Shown: positions 1 through 6,945 of the stretch, piece after piece
Layout: each line of letters begins with the position of its first letter
Numbering within the stretch: the stretch's first letter is position 1
Source of the DNA: CALXVA01 sp964587175
Lineage (GTDB): Bacteria > Bacillota > Clostridia > TANB77 > CAG-508
Direction of reading: 5' to 3'
Length of the DNA: 21,829 bases
Assembly (NCBI GenBank): GCA_964587175.1
Contig: CAZPKK010000022.1
Coordinates: 1-21,829, forward strand
Translations under genes and position numbers: made by a program
The notes under the pieces: model-generated
Databases searched by the model: none
The model's input: only the letters and a program-made list of their open reading frames with translations
What the model was told of the DNA's origin: nothing

Positions 1-2
1 GA

Positions 3-1052
3 CTTCAAATTGCAATAGACCAAGCTAGAGAATATGGAATACTTGGTAAAAACATTTTAGGTACAGATTTTTGTTTTGATATAGAAATAAGACTTGGAGC
101 AGGAGCTTTTGTTTGTGGAGAGGAAACTGCACTTTTAGAATCAATAGAAGGTAGACGTGGTCAACCAAGAGTAAAACCACCATATCCAGCACAAAGTGGA
201 CTATGGGGATATCCAACTCTAATAAACAATGTGGAGACTTATGCAAATGTTGCTCAAATCATTTTAAATGGAGCAGATTGGTATTCATCAATAGGAACAG
301 AAACCTCAAAAGGAACAAAAGTATTTGCGTTAGGAGGAAACGTGAATAATGTTGGACTAGTTGAGGTACCAATGGGAACAACACTAAGAGAAATAGTATT
401 TGATATAGGTGGAGGAATACCAAATGGGAGAGAATTTAAAGCTGCTCAAACAGGAGGACCTTCAGGAGGATGTATTCCGGAAGAACATCTAGACACACCA
501 ATTGATTATGAATCATTAAAAAAAATAGGGTCAATGATGGGGTCTGGTGGACTCATAATAATGGATGACACAAAATGCATGGTAAGTTTAGCAAAATTCT
601 ATTTGGAATTTACAGTAAGTGAAAGTTGTGGTAAATGTACACCTTGTAGAATAGGAACAAAGAGAATGTTAGAAATTCTAGAAAGATTGTGCAATGGACA
701 AGGAACTGAAATAGATATATATAAATTAGAACAATTAGCATCTAATATAAAAAAGGCAAGTATATGTGGACTTGGTCAAAGTGCACCAAATCCAGTATTA
801 AGCACAATGCAATATTTTAGAGATGAATTTAAACAACATGCAATAGAAAAAGTTTGCAAAACAAAAGAATGTAAAGCATTAGCGAAAATAGAAATAGACG
901 AAGAAAAGTGCAAAGCTTGTGGATTATGTCAAAGAAATTGCCCAGTAAGTGCAATTGAAGGAGAAGCAAGAGAAAAAAGACATATTAATCAAGAAAAATG
1001 TATTAGGTGTATGACGTGTATTAGGTCGTGTCCTTTCCACGCTATTGCTTAG
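3..1052 (+). CDS. hydB: NADH-dependent [FeFe]-hydrogenase NuoF-like subunit (HydB/HndC type), 5' truncated
   Basis: The frame is open from the window edge, so the N-terminus (usually a thioredoxin-like [2Fe-2S] region and the first part of the flavin domain) lies outside. What remains matches NuoF/HydB: the FMN/NADH-domain segment GAGAFVCGEETALLESIEG followed by PTLINNVET, then GGPSGGC, then the [4Fe-4S] motif ESCGKCTPCRIG with a distal cysteine in SICGLG. The C-terminus carries a two-cluster ferredoxin domain (CKACGLCQRNCP and CIRCMTCIRSCP), the extension typical of bifurcating-hydrogenase beta subunits rather than complex I NuoF. In that family the subunit oxidises NADH at FMN and passes electrons to the catalytic subunit, which is encoded just downstream. 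The stop TAG lies in the left tip of a palindromic element. Family assignment is secure; the bifurcating role is inferred from domain layout and neighbour. Confidence 0.93.
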   Translation, partial: LQIAIDQAREYGILGKNILGTDFCFDIEIRLGAGAFVCGEETALLESIEGRRGQPRVKPPYPAQSGLWGYPTLINNVETYANVAQIILNGADWYSSIGTETSKGTKVFALGGNVNNVGLVEVPMGTTLREIVFDIGGGIPNGREFKAAQTGGPSGGCIPEEHLDTPIDYESLKKIGSMMGSGGLIIMDDTKCMVSLAKFYLEFTVSESCGKCTPCRIGTKRMLEILERLCNGQGTEIDIYKLEQLASNIKKASICGLGQSAPNPVLSTMQYFRDEFKQHAIEKVCKTKECKALAKIEIDEEKCKACGLCQRNCPVSAIEGEAREKRHINQEKCIRCMTCIRSCPFHAIA

Positions 1053-1174
1053 GATTAATGAAAATCGTCGAATTACGTTGTTAAATTTCAAAATAAAATC
1101 CTCAACGTACAACTCGTACGTCTCCGGTTTTATTTTGAAATTTGCCTAGTACTTCTTGCTTTTGATTAATCCTA
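1050..1174. mobile_element. 125-bp palindromic MITE-like element between the two hydrogenase genes
   Basis: The ends are inverted copies: TAGGATTAAT at 1050-1059 and ATTAATCCTA at 1165-1174, with the match running on inward (AAAA/TTTT) after one mismatch. Inside are perfect 16-nt arms (1083-1098 and 1128-1143, AAATTTCAAAATAAAA and its complement) and a central ACGTAC (1105-1110) / GTACGT (1116-1121) hairpin. The element codes for nothing convincing. Both outer ends are TA, as expected for elements moved by IS630/Tc1-mariner transposases, which duplicate a TA target. Removing the element plus one TA would leave GCT TAG, keeping the hydB stop. The palindrome is seen directly; mobility and family are inference. 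Confidence 0.6.
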
Positions 1175-1203
1175 GAAAACGAGATAATATAAATTTTTTC
1201 AAT

Positions 1204-1239
1204 AAAGTGGAGAAATACACCTGTCTCCAAATTGGAAAA
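1204..1239 (+). repeat. Solo half-copy of a dispersed palindrome
   Basis: This 36-nt stretch matches 9339-9374 at 31 of 36 positions by hand alignment. There it forms the loop end and right arm of a long palindrome containing CCTGTCCCCAATTTGG. Here the left arm is absent. It ends one base before the hydA ribosome-binding site (GGGAGG, 1240-1245), so it lies in the leader or intercistronic RNA of hydA. Confidence 0.6.
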
Positions 1240-1251
1240 GGGAGGAAAACA

Positions 1252-1575
1252 ATGGTTAATTTAAAAATAGATGATAAAAAGGTATGTGTTCCAGAGGGGA
1301 CTACCATATTAGAGGCTGCAAGACAAGCAGGAATAGATATTCCAACATTATGTTTTTTGAAAGAGATAAATGAAGTTGGAGATTGTAGAATGTGCATAGT
1401 GGAAGTGGAAGGAAGAAAAGGCTTTGCAACATCGTGTATTCAAAAGGTCGAAGAAGGAATGGTAGTACATACTCATACACCAAATGTGTTAGAGGCAAGA
1501 CATACCATATTAGATTTAATAATTTCTAATCATTCTAAAGATTGTTTGACATGCACACGTTCTCGGGAATTGTGA
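1252..1575 (+). CDS. hydA: [FeFe]-hydrogenase catalytic subunit, N-terminal fragment (frameshifted hydA)
   Basis: Start ATG 1252 is preceded by GGGAGG at 1240-1245; the longer open frame upstream only runs into the palindromic element. The fragment encodes the N-terminal [2Fe-2S] domain (CFLKEINEVGDCRMC plus a later cysteine in ATSC) and the start of the His/Cys [4Fe-4S] domain (NHSKDCLTCTRS). It then leaves the expected frame: in-frame codons CGG GAA TTG TGA end it, while the next frame reads GNCELQDLAIKFNI, exactly how HydA proteins continue. One extra base at about 1564 explains the split. As written, this fragment lacks the final cysteine ligand of the His/Cys cluster and all of the H-cluster domain, so alone it would not be a hydrogenase. 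Confidence 0.88.
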   Translation: MVNLKIDDKKVCVPEGTTILEAARQAGIDIPTLCFLKEINEVGDCRMCIVEVEGRKGFATSCIQKVEEGMVVHTHTPNVLEARHTILDLIISNHSKDCLTCTRSREL

Positions 1576-2992
1576 ACTTCAAGACTTGGCAATTAAATTC
1601 AATATTCATGATATAGATTATAAAGGTGAGAGAACAAAACATGAAATAGATGCCAAATCTCCCTCTATAGTAAGGGATTTTAATAAGTGTATTTTATGTA
1701 GAAGATGTGTGGCTACTTGCAAAAATGTACAAAAAATAGGAGCGATTGATTGCATTGGAAGAGGCTTTGAATCATGCATTTCAACTGCTTATGATAATAG
1801 CTTAAATGATGTAAATTGTACATTTTGTGGACAATGTATTGAGTCTTGTCCAACAGGAGCCTTACATGAAAAAGAAAATATTAATGAAGTATGGGCAAAA
1901 CTAAAGGACCCAGATGCTTATGTGGTAGTTCAAACAGCACCATCAATCAGAGTGGCTTTAGGAGAAGAATTTGGAATGGAAATTGGAACAAATGTAACTG
2001 GGAAAATGGTGTCTGCATTAAAAAGACTAGGCTTTGATAAGGTGTTTGATACAAATACTGGAGCAGATTTTACAATTATGGAGGAAGCTACAGAGTTTGT
2101 AAAAAGATTTAAAGAAAATGATAATTTGCCAATGACTACTTCTTGTTGCCCTGGCTGGGTTCGTTTTGCAGAAATGGAATATTCAGAAAACTTGCCACAT
2201 CTATCAAGTTGCAAATCTCCACATCAAATGTTTGGGGCAGTTATAAAATCATATTATGCAGAGAAGAATAATATAGATCCAAAGAAAATTTATGTAGTTT
2301 CTGTTATGCCATGTATTGCAAAAAAATACGAAAGACAAAGGGAAGAAATGCAGGTTAATGGATTATATGATGTTGACAATGTTATTACAACACGTGAACT
2401 TGCTAGAATGATTAAACAAGCAAATATTGAATTTGACAAACTAGAAGATGATACTTTTGATAATCCAATGGGAGAAGCAACGGGGGCGGGTGCTATATTT
2501 GGAGTAACAGGTGGTGTTATGGAAGCTGCACTTCGTACAGCATATGAATTAATTACAGGTAAAGAACTAGAAAGACTTGAATTTGAAGATGTTAGAGGAG
2601 CTAAAGGAATAAAAAAGGCTGTTATAACAATTGGAGATAAAGAAGTAAAAGTAGCAGTTGCACATGGACTTGGAAATGCTAGAAAAATAATGGAAGAAAT
2701 AAAAAATGGAACAGCTGATTATAGTTTTGCAGAGATTATGGCATGTCCAGGTGGATGTATTATGGGTGGTGGCCAGCCAATAAAAAACTCTAAAATCAGA
2801 ATGACAGTAGATGTAAGGACTAAAAGAGCAGCATCTATGTATTCAATTGATGAGAGAAGCATAATAAGGAAGTCACATGAGAACCCAGTATTAAAAGAAA
2901 TTTACAAAGATTATATTGGAAGTCCAGGAGAACATAAAGCACATGAACTTTTACATACACATTATACTCCAATGAAAAAATATAGAATATAA
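1565..2992 (+). CDS. hydA: [FeFe]-hydrogenase catalytic subunit, main fragment with H-cluster domain (frameshifted hydA)
   Basis: This is the continuation of hydA one frame over. The first start-like codon is TTG 1586, with no ribosome-binding site, so the fragment is best read as part of one broken gene (1252-2992). Counting from TTG 1586, there is a 2x[4Fe-4S] domain (Cys35/38/41/45 and Cys78/81/84/88), then the hydrogenase domain with all three H-cluster signatures: TSCCPGW at 185-191, MPCIAKK from 241, and ACPGGCIMGGGQP from 386. The C-terminal small-subunit-like region (SIDERSI... to HELLHTHY) is complete. The enzyme family makes or uses H2 in the cytoplasm; with the NuoF-like partner it probably couples NADH and ferredoxin to H2. 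Every metal ligand I can check is intact, which argues for a very recent lesion or a sequence error. Confidence 0.9.
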   Translation, partial: GNCELQDLAIKFNIHDIDYKGERTKHEIDAKSPSIVRDFNKCILCRRCVATCKNVQKIGAIDCIGRGFESCISTAYDNSLNDVNCTFCGQCIESCPTGALHEKENINEVWAKLKDPDAYVVVQTAPSIRVALGEEFGMEIGTNVTGKMVSALKRLGFDKVFDTNTGADFTIMEEATEFVKRFKENDNLPMTTSCCPGWVRFAEMEYSENLPHLSSCKSPHQMFGAVIKSYYAEKNNIDPKKIYVVSVMPCIAKKYERQREEMQVNGLYDVDNVITTRELARMIKQANIEFDKLEDDTFDNPMGEATGAGAIFGVTGGVMEAALRTAYELITGKELERLEFEDVRGAKGIKKAVITIGDKEVKVAVAHGLGNARKIMEEIKNGTADYSFAEIMACPGGCIMGGGQPIKNSKIRMTVDVRTKRAASMYSIDERSIIRKSHENPVLKEIYKDYIGSPGEHKAHELLHTHYTPMKKYRI

Positions 2993-2994
2993 AT

Positions 2995-3031
2995 AAATAG
3001 TTCAAGGTAATTGATTTACCTTGAACTATTT
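2995..3031. terminator. Two-way intrinsic terminator between hydA and the convergent DUF4364 gene
   Basis: Perfect 16-bp stem: arms 2995-3010 and 3016-3031 (AAATAGTTCAAGGTAA and its complement) with a 5-nt loop. A-rich and T-rich flanks let it work on both strands. The stop codon of the - strand gene (3026-3028) lies inside the right arm. Confidence 0.85.
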
Positions 3032-3793
3032 GTCTATCAAATCAAATAAACTCACATTGCCTTCTATCACATCAGGAGATACAGAAACGGATTTGTCTAA
3101 TGATTCATCTGCTTGTTCTGAAGTAGAATTATTTTCTTCATTATCTTTTGGGGTATTTAATGAAGACCTATTTATTACATCATAATGATATACATCTAAA
3201 GGAGAACCAATAGCTGTTTCTTGAGGTTCTGTTTTTTCATCTACTATAGGTTCATCACCAAAATCTTGTGTTAAAATCTCTAAAAGATTTGGGTACATAG
3301 TTCCAGCATGTTTTTTCCAATTATCTACAATATGTTTTGCCTGTTCACGTGAGCCGGCAAAGGTTTTTACTTCGAATAGACATTCATTATTTTCCATAAT
3401 TTTGCAAGTTACATTATAATAATTTTCATTAACAGGGGTATATTCTGCTATTATCGAATTTTCCTCATTAACATCATCCAAAGCATATTTTAAATTTGTA
3501 TCTATTTGCAGTTTTATTATTCCAGGCAATATATCTTCAGTAAGCTCTAAAGTTTTAACACCTTTGTCTGTTATTAAGTACATTTGCTGTTCTTCTTGTG
3601 GATAGGTAAGGACAAAATCACTTTTTACTAAATCTAGCAAGAATTGCTGAAAATAAAAATAGTTCATGTCCAGAACAGAAAGTACTATTTTGTATAATGT
3701 ATTATTAGTAATTGCTTTTTTTACATTACTTAATATGTATAAGATAAGAACCTTATTTTCTGCTAATGTTTCCTCATTAGATGTTAATTTCAA
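3026..3793 (-). CDS. DUF4364 family protein (winged-helix-like), TTG start
   Basis: The N-terminal half reads like the DUF4364 proteins of Clostridia: LAENKVLILYILSNVKKAITNN, then YFYFQQFLLDLVKSDFV and MYLITDKGVKTLELT, which suggests a helix-turn-helix/winged-helix fold followed by a small alpha/beta region. The last ~70 residues are acidic and Ser/Asn-rich and look disordered. A GTG at 3802 would extend the frame by three codons but would leave no room for a ribosome-binding site. TTG at 3793 has GAGGTG (3801-3806) seven bases upstream and is preferred, giving 255 residues. Function is unknown; DNA binding is only a guess from fold. The gene is transcribed towards hydA and divergently from the J-domain gene. 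Family confidence is moderate to good. Confidence 0.75.
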   Translation of the reverse strand: MKLTSNEETLAENKVLILYILSNVKKAITNNTLYKIVLSVLDMNYFYFQQFLLDLVKSDFVLTYPQEEQQMYLITDKGVKTLELTEDILPGIIKLQIDTNLKYALDDVNEENSIIAEYTPVNENYYNVTCKIMENNECLFEVKTFAGSREQAKHIVDNWKKHAGTMYPNLLEILTQDFGDEPIVDEKTEPQETAIGSPLDVYHYDVINRSSLNTPKDNEENNSTSEQADESLDKSVSVSPDVIEGNVSLFDLIDK

Positions 3794-3828
3794 AAATATC
3801 ACCTCTTAAAAGTTTATTAACTTAAAAA

Positions 3829-3837
3829 ATTATAACA
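3829..3837 (-). promoter_or_regulatory. Extended -10 promoter for the DUF4364 gene
   Basis: Read on the - strand this is TGTTATAAT: a consensus -10 (TATAAT, 3829-3834) preceded by the TGN extension. No convincing -35 lies 16-18 bases upstream. It is about 35 bases from the TTG start. An identical TGTTATAAT faces the other way at 3876-3884. Confidence 0.55.
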
Positions 3838-3875
3838 CAAATATAAACAAAAAGCTATTCTTTTTATTAGGTTTA

Positions 3876-3884
3876 TGTTATAAT
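3876..3884 (+). promoter_or_regulatory. Extended -10 promoter for the J-domain gene
   Basis: TGTTATAAT: TGN plus a consensus -10 at 3879-3884, with no clear -35. It lies about 90 bases upstream of the ATG at 3976. Together with 3829-3837 it forms a divergent promoter pair about 45 bp apart. Confidence 0.5.
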
Positions 3885-3975
3885 TTTAACTAAATATGTT
3901 ACTATTCTAGGAAAGTCTTCATAGTAAAATATTTTTAGCAGTAATAATAAGGAAACATGAATAAGGGGAAAAATA

Positions 3976-4668
3976 ATGAATGAAAAAACATTATATGAAA
4001 TATTAGAAGTAAGTGAAAATGCCTCAACAGAAGTAATTGAAAAAGCATATAAAGTGCTAGCAAAAAAGTATCATCCAGATTTGCAATCACAAGAAGAAAA
4101 GAAAAATGCTGAAATTAGGATGAAGCAAATTAATGAAGCTTACGAAATACTTGGAGATGAAGATAGAAGAAAAGAGTATGATTATAAATTAAACCAAAAG
4201 CGAGAACAAGAAAAAATAAACAATCAAAACAATAATTATAATAATGAAACTGCATATAATTCAAATGTTTACCATCAATATAATAACAATAATGTTGATA
4301 ATAGTAATAAGCAGACCAATACAAAAACTGAAGAAAAATTAAAAAAAGAAGAAGAACTACAAAGAAAAAAGATGCAAGAAAAATTAAATAAAGAATATGA
4401 AAATGCATATTATAATTATTTAAGAAGTTTAGGTTACAAGGTAAAACATAGGTGGACTAAAGATAATATTAGAGATTTATTAATGGTAATTCTAATTATG
4501 GCTATAATTTTTGTGATATTATGGTTTATACCACCAACACATGATTGGATGGTAAGCTTTTATGAAGAAAATCCAATTTTGAAAACTATTATAGATATAA
4601 TAGTATCAATAATAACAGGAATTTTTACTGGAATATGGAGTTTTATAACAGGATTATTTGCTAAATGA
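3976..4668 (+). CDS. Membrane-anchored J-domain (DnaJ-like) protein
   Basis: Residues 4-65 form a J domain: TLYEILEVSENAS, helix II ending in KKYHPD (HPD at 33-35, the loop that triggers Hsp70 ATPase), and INEAYEILGDEDRRKEYD. An Asn/Gln-rich linker follows (about 73-115), then a charged Lys/Glu stretch, then a hydrophobic segment at about 168-187 (LLMVILIMAIIFVILWFI) and another at about 205-229. There is no Gly/Phe region, zinc finger or C-terminal substrate-binding domain, so this is not DnaJ itself but a small type III J-protein. It would recruit DnaK to the membrane; its client is unknown. AAGGGG at about 3964-3969 precedes the ATG. Calling it dnaJ would be wrong. Confidence 0.85.
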   Translation: MNEKTLYEILEVSENASTEVIEKAYKVLAKKYHPDLQSQEEKKNAEIRMKQINEAYEILGDEDRRKEYDYKLNQKREQEKINNQNNNYNNETAYNSNVYHQYNNNNVDNSNKQTNTKTEEKLKKEEELQRKKMQEKLNKEYENAYYNYLRSLGYKVKHRWTKDNIRDLLMVILIMAIIFVILWFIPPTHDWMVSFYEENPILKTIIDIIVSIITGIFTGIWSFITGLFAK

Positions 4669-4687
4669 GAATTGGAAGTGAAATGAA

Positions 4688-4709
4688 AGGACAGGATTAA
4701 TCCTGTCCT
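4688..4709. repeat. Perfect 22-bp palindrome, GACAG/CTGTC family
   Basis: Perfect self-complementary sequence around AGGACAGGATTAATCCTGTC (4688-4707) and two more bases. It is 19 bases after the J-domain gene stop, with TTTT shortly after (4712-4715), so it may also end that transcript. Its core matches the palindrome at 19689-19734. Confidence 0.75.
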
Positions 4710-4717
4710 CAGTTTTG

Positions 4718-4945
4718 CTATATATTTTTTATATCTCTTTTTTTGAATACTAAGAGACTAACAACAATCATGATTATAAAATATATTAAACATACACAAA
4801 TTGAAAATGGTAATGTAAGTTCTTTAAATAAAGGTATTACTCCAAATAAATAGTAGGTCAAATCCCAGATTCCCTTGTAAGTTCTAAAAGCTTTACTTGA
4901 GTTTCATATGAGATGTATTCAGAAAGCCCGTTACTATCAAAGCTG
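4718..4945 (-). pseudogene. Decayed 3' fragment of a membrane protein, possibly an ABC-2-type permease
   Basis: On the - strand the frame ending at TAG 4718-4720 is open for 61 codons, with protein-like content: AFRTYKGIWDLTYYLFGVIP, then a strongly hydrophobic stretch (LPFSICVCLIYFIIMIVVSL) and a basic tail VFKKRDIKNI. The neighbouring frame further upstream reads SFDSNGLSEYISYETQVK and stops at 4858-4860. A one-base deletion in the AAA near 4890-4897 would join the two. No start or N-terminal part is present. The layout (amphipathic KG-I-W-D-L stretch, membrane helix, short basic tail) resembles the C-terminus of ABC-2 permeases, but this rests on general resemblance. The fragment lies precisely between two palindromes (4688-4709 and 4946-4987). 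Confidence 0.45.
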
Positions 4946-4987
4946 TTGAAACGAGGGGACAGACTTAAAACTGTTCTCTCGCTTCAA
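4946..4987. repeat. Imperfect palindrome, GACAG/CTGTT family
   Basis: Arms 4946-4962 and 4971-4987 pair over 17 positions with one A-C mismatch and some G-T pairs (left arm TTGAAACGAGGGGACAG), loop ACTTAAAA. It is a diverged copy of the dispersed palindrome family and closes the left-over gene fragment on its other side. Confidence 0.6.
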
Positions 4988-5024
4988 AATAAAGTTAACA
5001 CGTAGGATTACTAAAATAAAAAAC

Positions 5025-5051
5025 AAATGTTAAAGCTTAAGTTTAACATTT
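5025..5051 (-). terminator. Hairpin, possible terminator of leftward transcription
   Basis: Arms AAATGTTAAA (5025-5034) and TTTAACATTT (5042-5051), with partial further pairing in the loop. On the - strand the hairpin is followed by a T-rich run (complement of the A-rich 5011-5024). It lies just upstream of the trmB promoter, so it could also be an operator. Assignment is weak. Confidence 0.35.
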
Positions 5052-5065
5052 TCACAAAAATCCTA

Positions 5066-5094
5066 TTGTTATGAGAATAAATTAATGATATAAT
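5066..5094 (+). promoter_or_regulatory. Sigma-A-type promoter of trmB
   Basis: TTGTTA at 5066-5071, a 17-base spacer and a consensus TATAAT at 5089-5094. Transcription would start near 5101, about 27 bases before the ATG. Confidence 0.65.
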
Positions 5095-5127
5095 AATTGT
5101 GGTTTAAAGGAGGAAAATAGTTAAAAA

Positions 5128-5784
5128 ATGCGAATACGTTTTAAAGCATGGGCTAGACCAGAGTTAGAAGCAAGCAAGTTTTACATAGATAATCCAGAGG
5201 AATATAAGGGAAAATGGCAAAAACTTTTTAATAATGAAAATTCTATACATGTAGAATTGGGTTGTGGAAAAGGTGGCTTTATTTCGGAACTTGCTGTATA
5301 TAATATGGATATAAATTATGTTGCAATAGATTTAATAGATGCAATGTTGGGATTGGCTAAAAGAAAAGTTGAAGAAACATACAAAATGGCTAATAGAGAG
5401 ATAGATAATATTTATTTAACCAGATATGATATAGAAAGAATTAATAACATTTTTTCTAAAGAAGACAGAATAGAAAAAATATATATAAATTTTTGTAATC
5501 CTTGGCCAAGAGGAAAGCATAGAAAAAAGAGGCTTACACATACAAGGCAATTAGAAAAATATAGAGAGTTTCTAAGTTCAAATGCAAAGGTGTTTTTTAA
5601 AACAGATGATGATGGTTTGTTTAATGATAGTATAAATTATTTTAAAGATACAGGATATAAAATAGAAAAACTAACATATGACTTAGAAAATGAAATAGAT
5701 TTTTGGGATAATATAGAAACTGAACATGAAAAAATGTTTAAAGAACAAGGTATAAAAATAAAAGCATTAATAGCAAGTGTATAA
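5128..5784 (+). CDS. trmB: tRNA (guanine-N7)-methyltransferase
   Basis: Class I SAM-dependent methyltransferase that modifies G46 of tRNA in the cytoplasm. The SAM-binding motif VELGCGKGGFISELA sits near residues 43-57, and the family signature NFCNPWPRGKHRKKRLTHTR, with the conserved catalytic-region Asn-Pro-Trp-Pro, near 126-145. FFKTDDDGLF is the expected late strand and acidic loop. Length (218 residues) is normal. The Shine-Dalgarno AAAGGAGG (5106-5113) is 14 bases from the ATG, longer than usual, and no alternative in-frame start lies closer. It is followed 37 bases later by the MscS-type gene and may be co-transcribed with it. Confidence 0.95.
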   Translation: MRIRFKAWARPELEASKFYIDNPEEYKGKWQKLFNNENSIHVELGCGKGGFISELAVYNMDINYVAIDLIDAMLGLAKRKVEETYKMANREIDNIYLTRYDIERINNIFSKEDRIEKIYINFCNPWPRGKHRKKRLTHTRQLEKYREFLSSNAKVFFKTDDDGLFNDSINYFKDTGYKIEKLTYDLENEIDFWDNIETEHEKMFKEQGIKIKALIASV

Positions 5785-5821
5785 GTGAAGGAAAAATAGT
5801 GTAAAGAAAGGATAGTGTTTA

Positions 5822-6904
5822 ATGGAGCAAATAAATAATATAATAAATTTTTTCAAAAATATTACCCAACAACAGTTAATAGATATAGCAATTGCAATTA
5901 TTATTGTTGGCGTTTTTGTAATATTAAGTCCAGCAATTTCATATTTAATAATTAAGATGTTTAAGTTTAAAGAAAAAGATAGAAAAAAGATAACAAATAA
6001 TCCATTTTACAAACCATTAAAGGCATTACTTATATGCATAGGAGTTTATATTGGCATTTTAGTAATAAACCCACCAGCAGAAGTTATAACTATATGTAAA
6101 CAAGTGATAAATATAGTTATAATATGTATTATTGCTAAAGGACTTGTGAATTTTGTGGATCCAAAAGAAGGTATAGTAAAGAAATTAAAAAATAATAATA
6201 TACCTGATGATAATAAAACAAAAACAGTTGCAAATTTTACAAGTAAAATATTAAAGTACATAATATATATAGGTGCTGGACTATTAATATTGGCGGTATT
6301 TGGAATTAATCCATCAAGCCTTATAGCTGGTCTTGGAGTAGGAAGTGCTGTAGTAGCATTAGCTGCACAAGAGTTTGTATCAAATCTGATTTCTGGATTT
6401 TCTATAATGGCTGATAAACCTTTCCTAGTAGGGGACTGGATTTCAGTTGGAACCGATGAAGGAGAGGTAGTGGAATTGACTTTTAGATGTACAAAAATTA
6501 AAACTTCAGATAATTCTGTAGTTACAATACAAAATTCAGTTTTTACTACCAACAATGTAATAAATTATTCAAGGATGAAGCAAAGAAGATATGCTATGGA
6601 TATAAAATTACCGCTAGAAACAAATGCAGATAAAGTAGATAAAATTGTAAATAGAATAAGATTTGTATTGGATAATAATAAAGATGTTATTCAAGGAACA
6701 CAACGAGTATATTTTAATACAATAGAATCTGATGGAATAAATATTAATATAAATATGTATACAAAGATTATTAATTATACAGAATATTTAGATTTTAGGC
6801 AAAAGATAAATGAAGATATATTAAAAATATTAGAGTCAGAAAAAATAAATATAGCATATCCTGGACAGAATGTATATGTTCATAATAAAGAAGAGAATAC
6901 TTAA
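5822..6904 (+). CDS. MscS-family mechanosensitive ion channel
   Basis: Membrane protein of 360 residues. Hydrophobic segments lie near 18-46, 66-83, 90-107 and 144-163. The pore-lining helix and exit are clearly MscS: SSLIAGLGVGSAVVALAAQ then EFVSNLISGFSIM, followed by the beta domain ADKPFLVGDWISVGTDEGEV and the conserved IPN-like position (TIQNSVFTTNNVINYSR). The C-terminal alpha/beta vestibule ends at NIAYPGQNVYVH. Such channels open under membrane tension to release solutes in hypo-osmotic shock. It has more N-terminal helices than E. coli MscS, as in many Bacillota paralogues (YkuT-like). GAAAGG is 10 bases before the ATG. Substrate selectivity and the exact paralogue class are not determinable here. 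Confidence 0.92.
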   Translation: MEQINNIINFFKNITQQQLIDIAIAIIIVGVFVILSPAISYLIIKMFKFKEKDRKKITNNPFYKPLKALLICIGVYIGILVINPPAEVITICKQVINIVIICIIAKGLVNFVDPKEGIVKKLKNNNIPDDNKTKTVANFTSKILKYIIYIGAGLLILAVFGINPSSLIAGLGVGSAVVALAAQEFVSNLISGFSIMADKPFLVGDWISVGTDEGEVVELTFRCTKIKTSDNSVVTIQNSVFTTNNVINYSRMKQRRYAMDIKLPLETNADKVDKIVNRIRFVLDNNKDVIQGTQRVYFNTIESDGINININMYTKIINYTEYLDFRQKINEDILKILESEKINIAYPGQNVYVHNKEENT

Positions 6905-6922
6905 ATTTAGGAGATTATAATT

Positions 6923-6945
6923 GAGGCAGGATTAGTCCTGTCTTC
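6923..6945. repeat. Palindrome, GGCAGGA/TCCTGTC family, possible terminator
   Basis: Stem 6923-6931 with 6936-6944 (including G-T pairs), loop TTAG. It begins 18 bases after the MscS-type stop. It has the same core as 4688-4709 with a few substitutions, and no long T-run follows. Confidence 0.6.

Noticed and set aside
1156..1251. Longer start for the hydA N-terminal frame
   Set aside because: The extra codons run through the palindromic element and the repeat fragment, and ATG 1252 has a good ribosome-binding site.
1540..1600. Programmed ribosomal frameshift in hydA
   Set aside because: No slippery heptamer or re-pairing option is present: the P-site UCU tRNA cannot re-pair on CUC, and there is no prfB-like signal. 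A base insertion or sequence error is simpler.
6046..6555. 169-codon open frame on the - strand inside the MscS-type gene
   Set aside because: Shadow of a well-supported channel gene; no family resemblance. The same applies to the other long antisense frames (for example 17423-17869, 16442-16765, 1930-2214).
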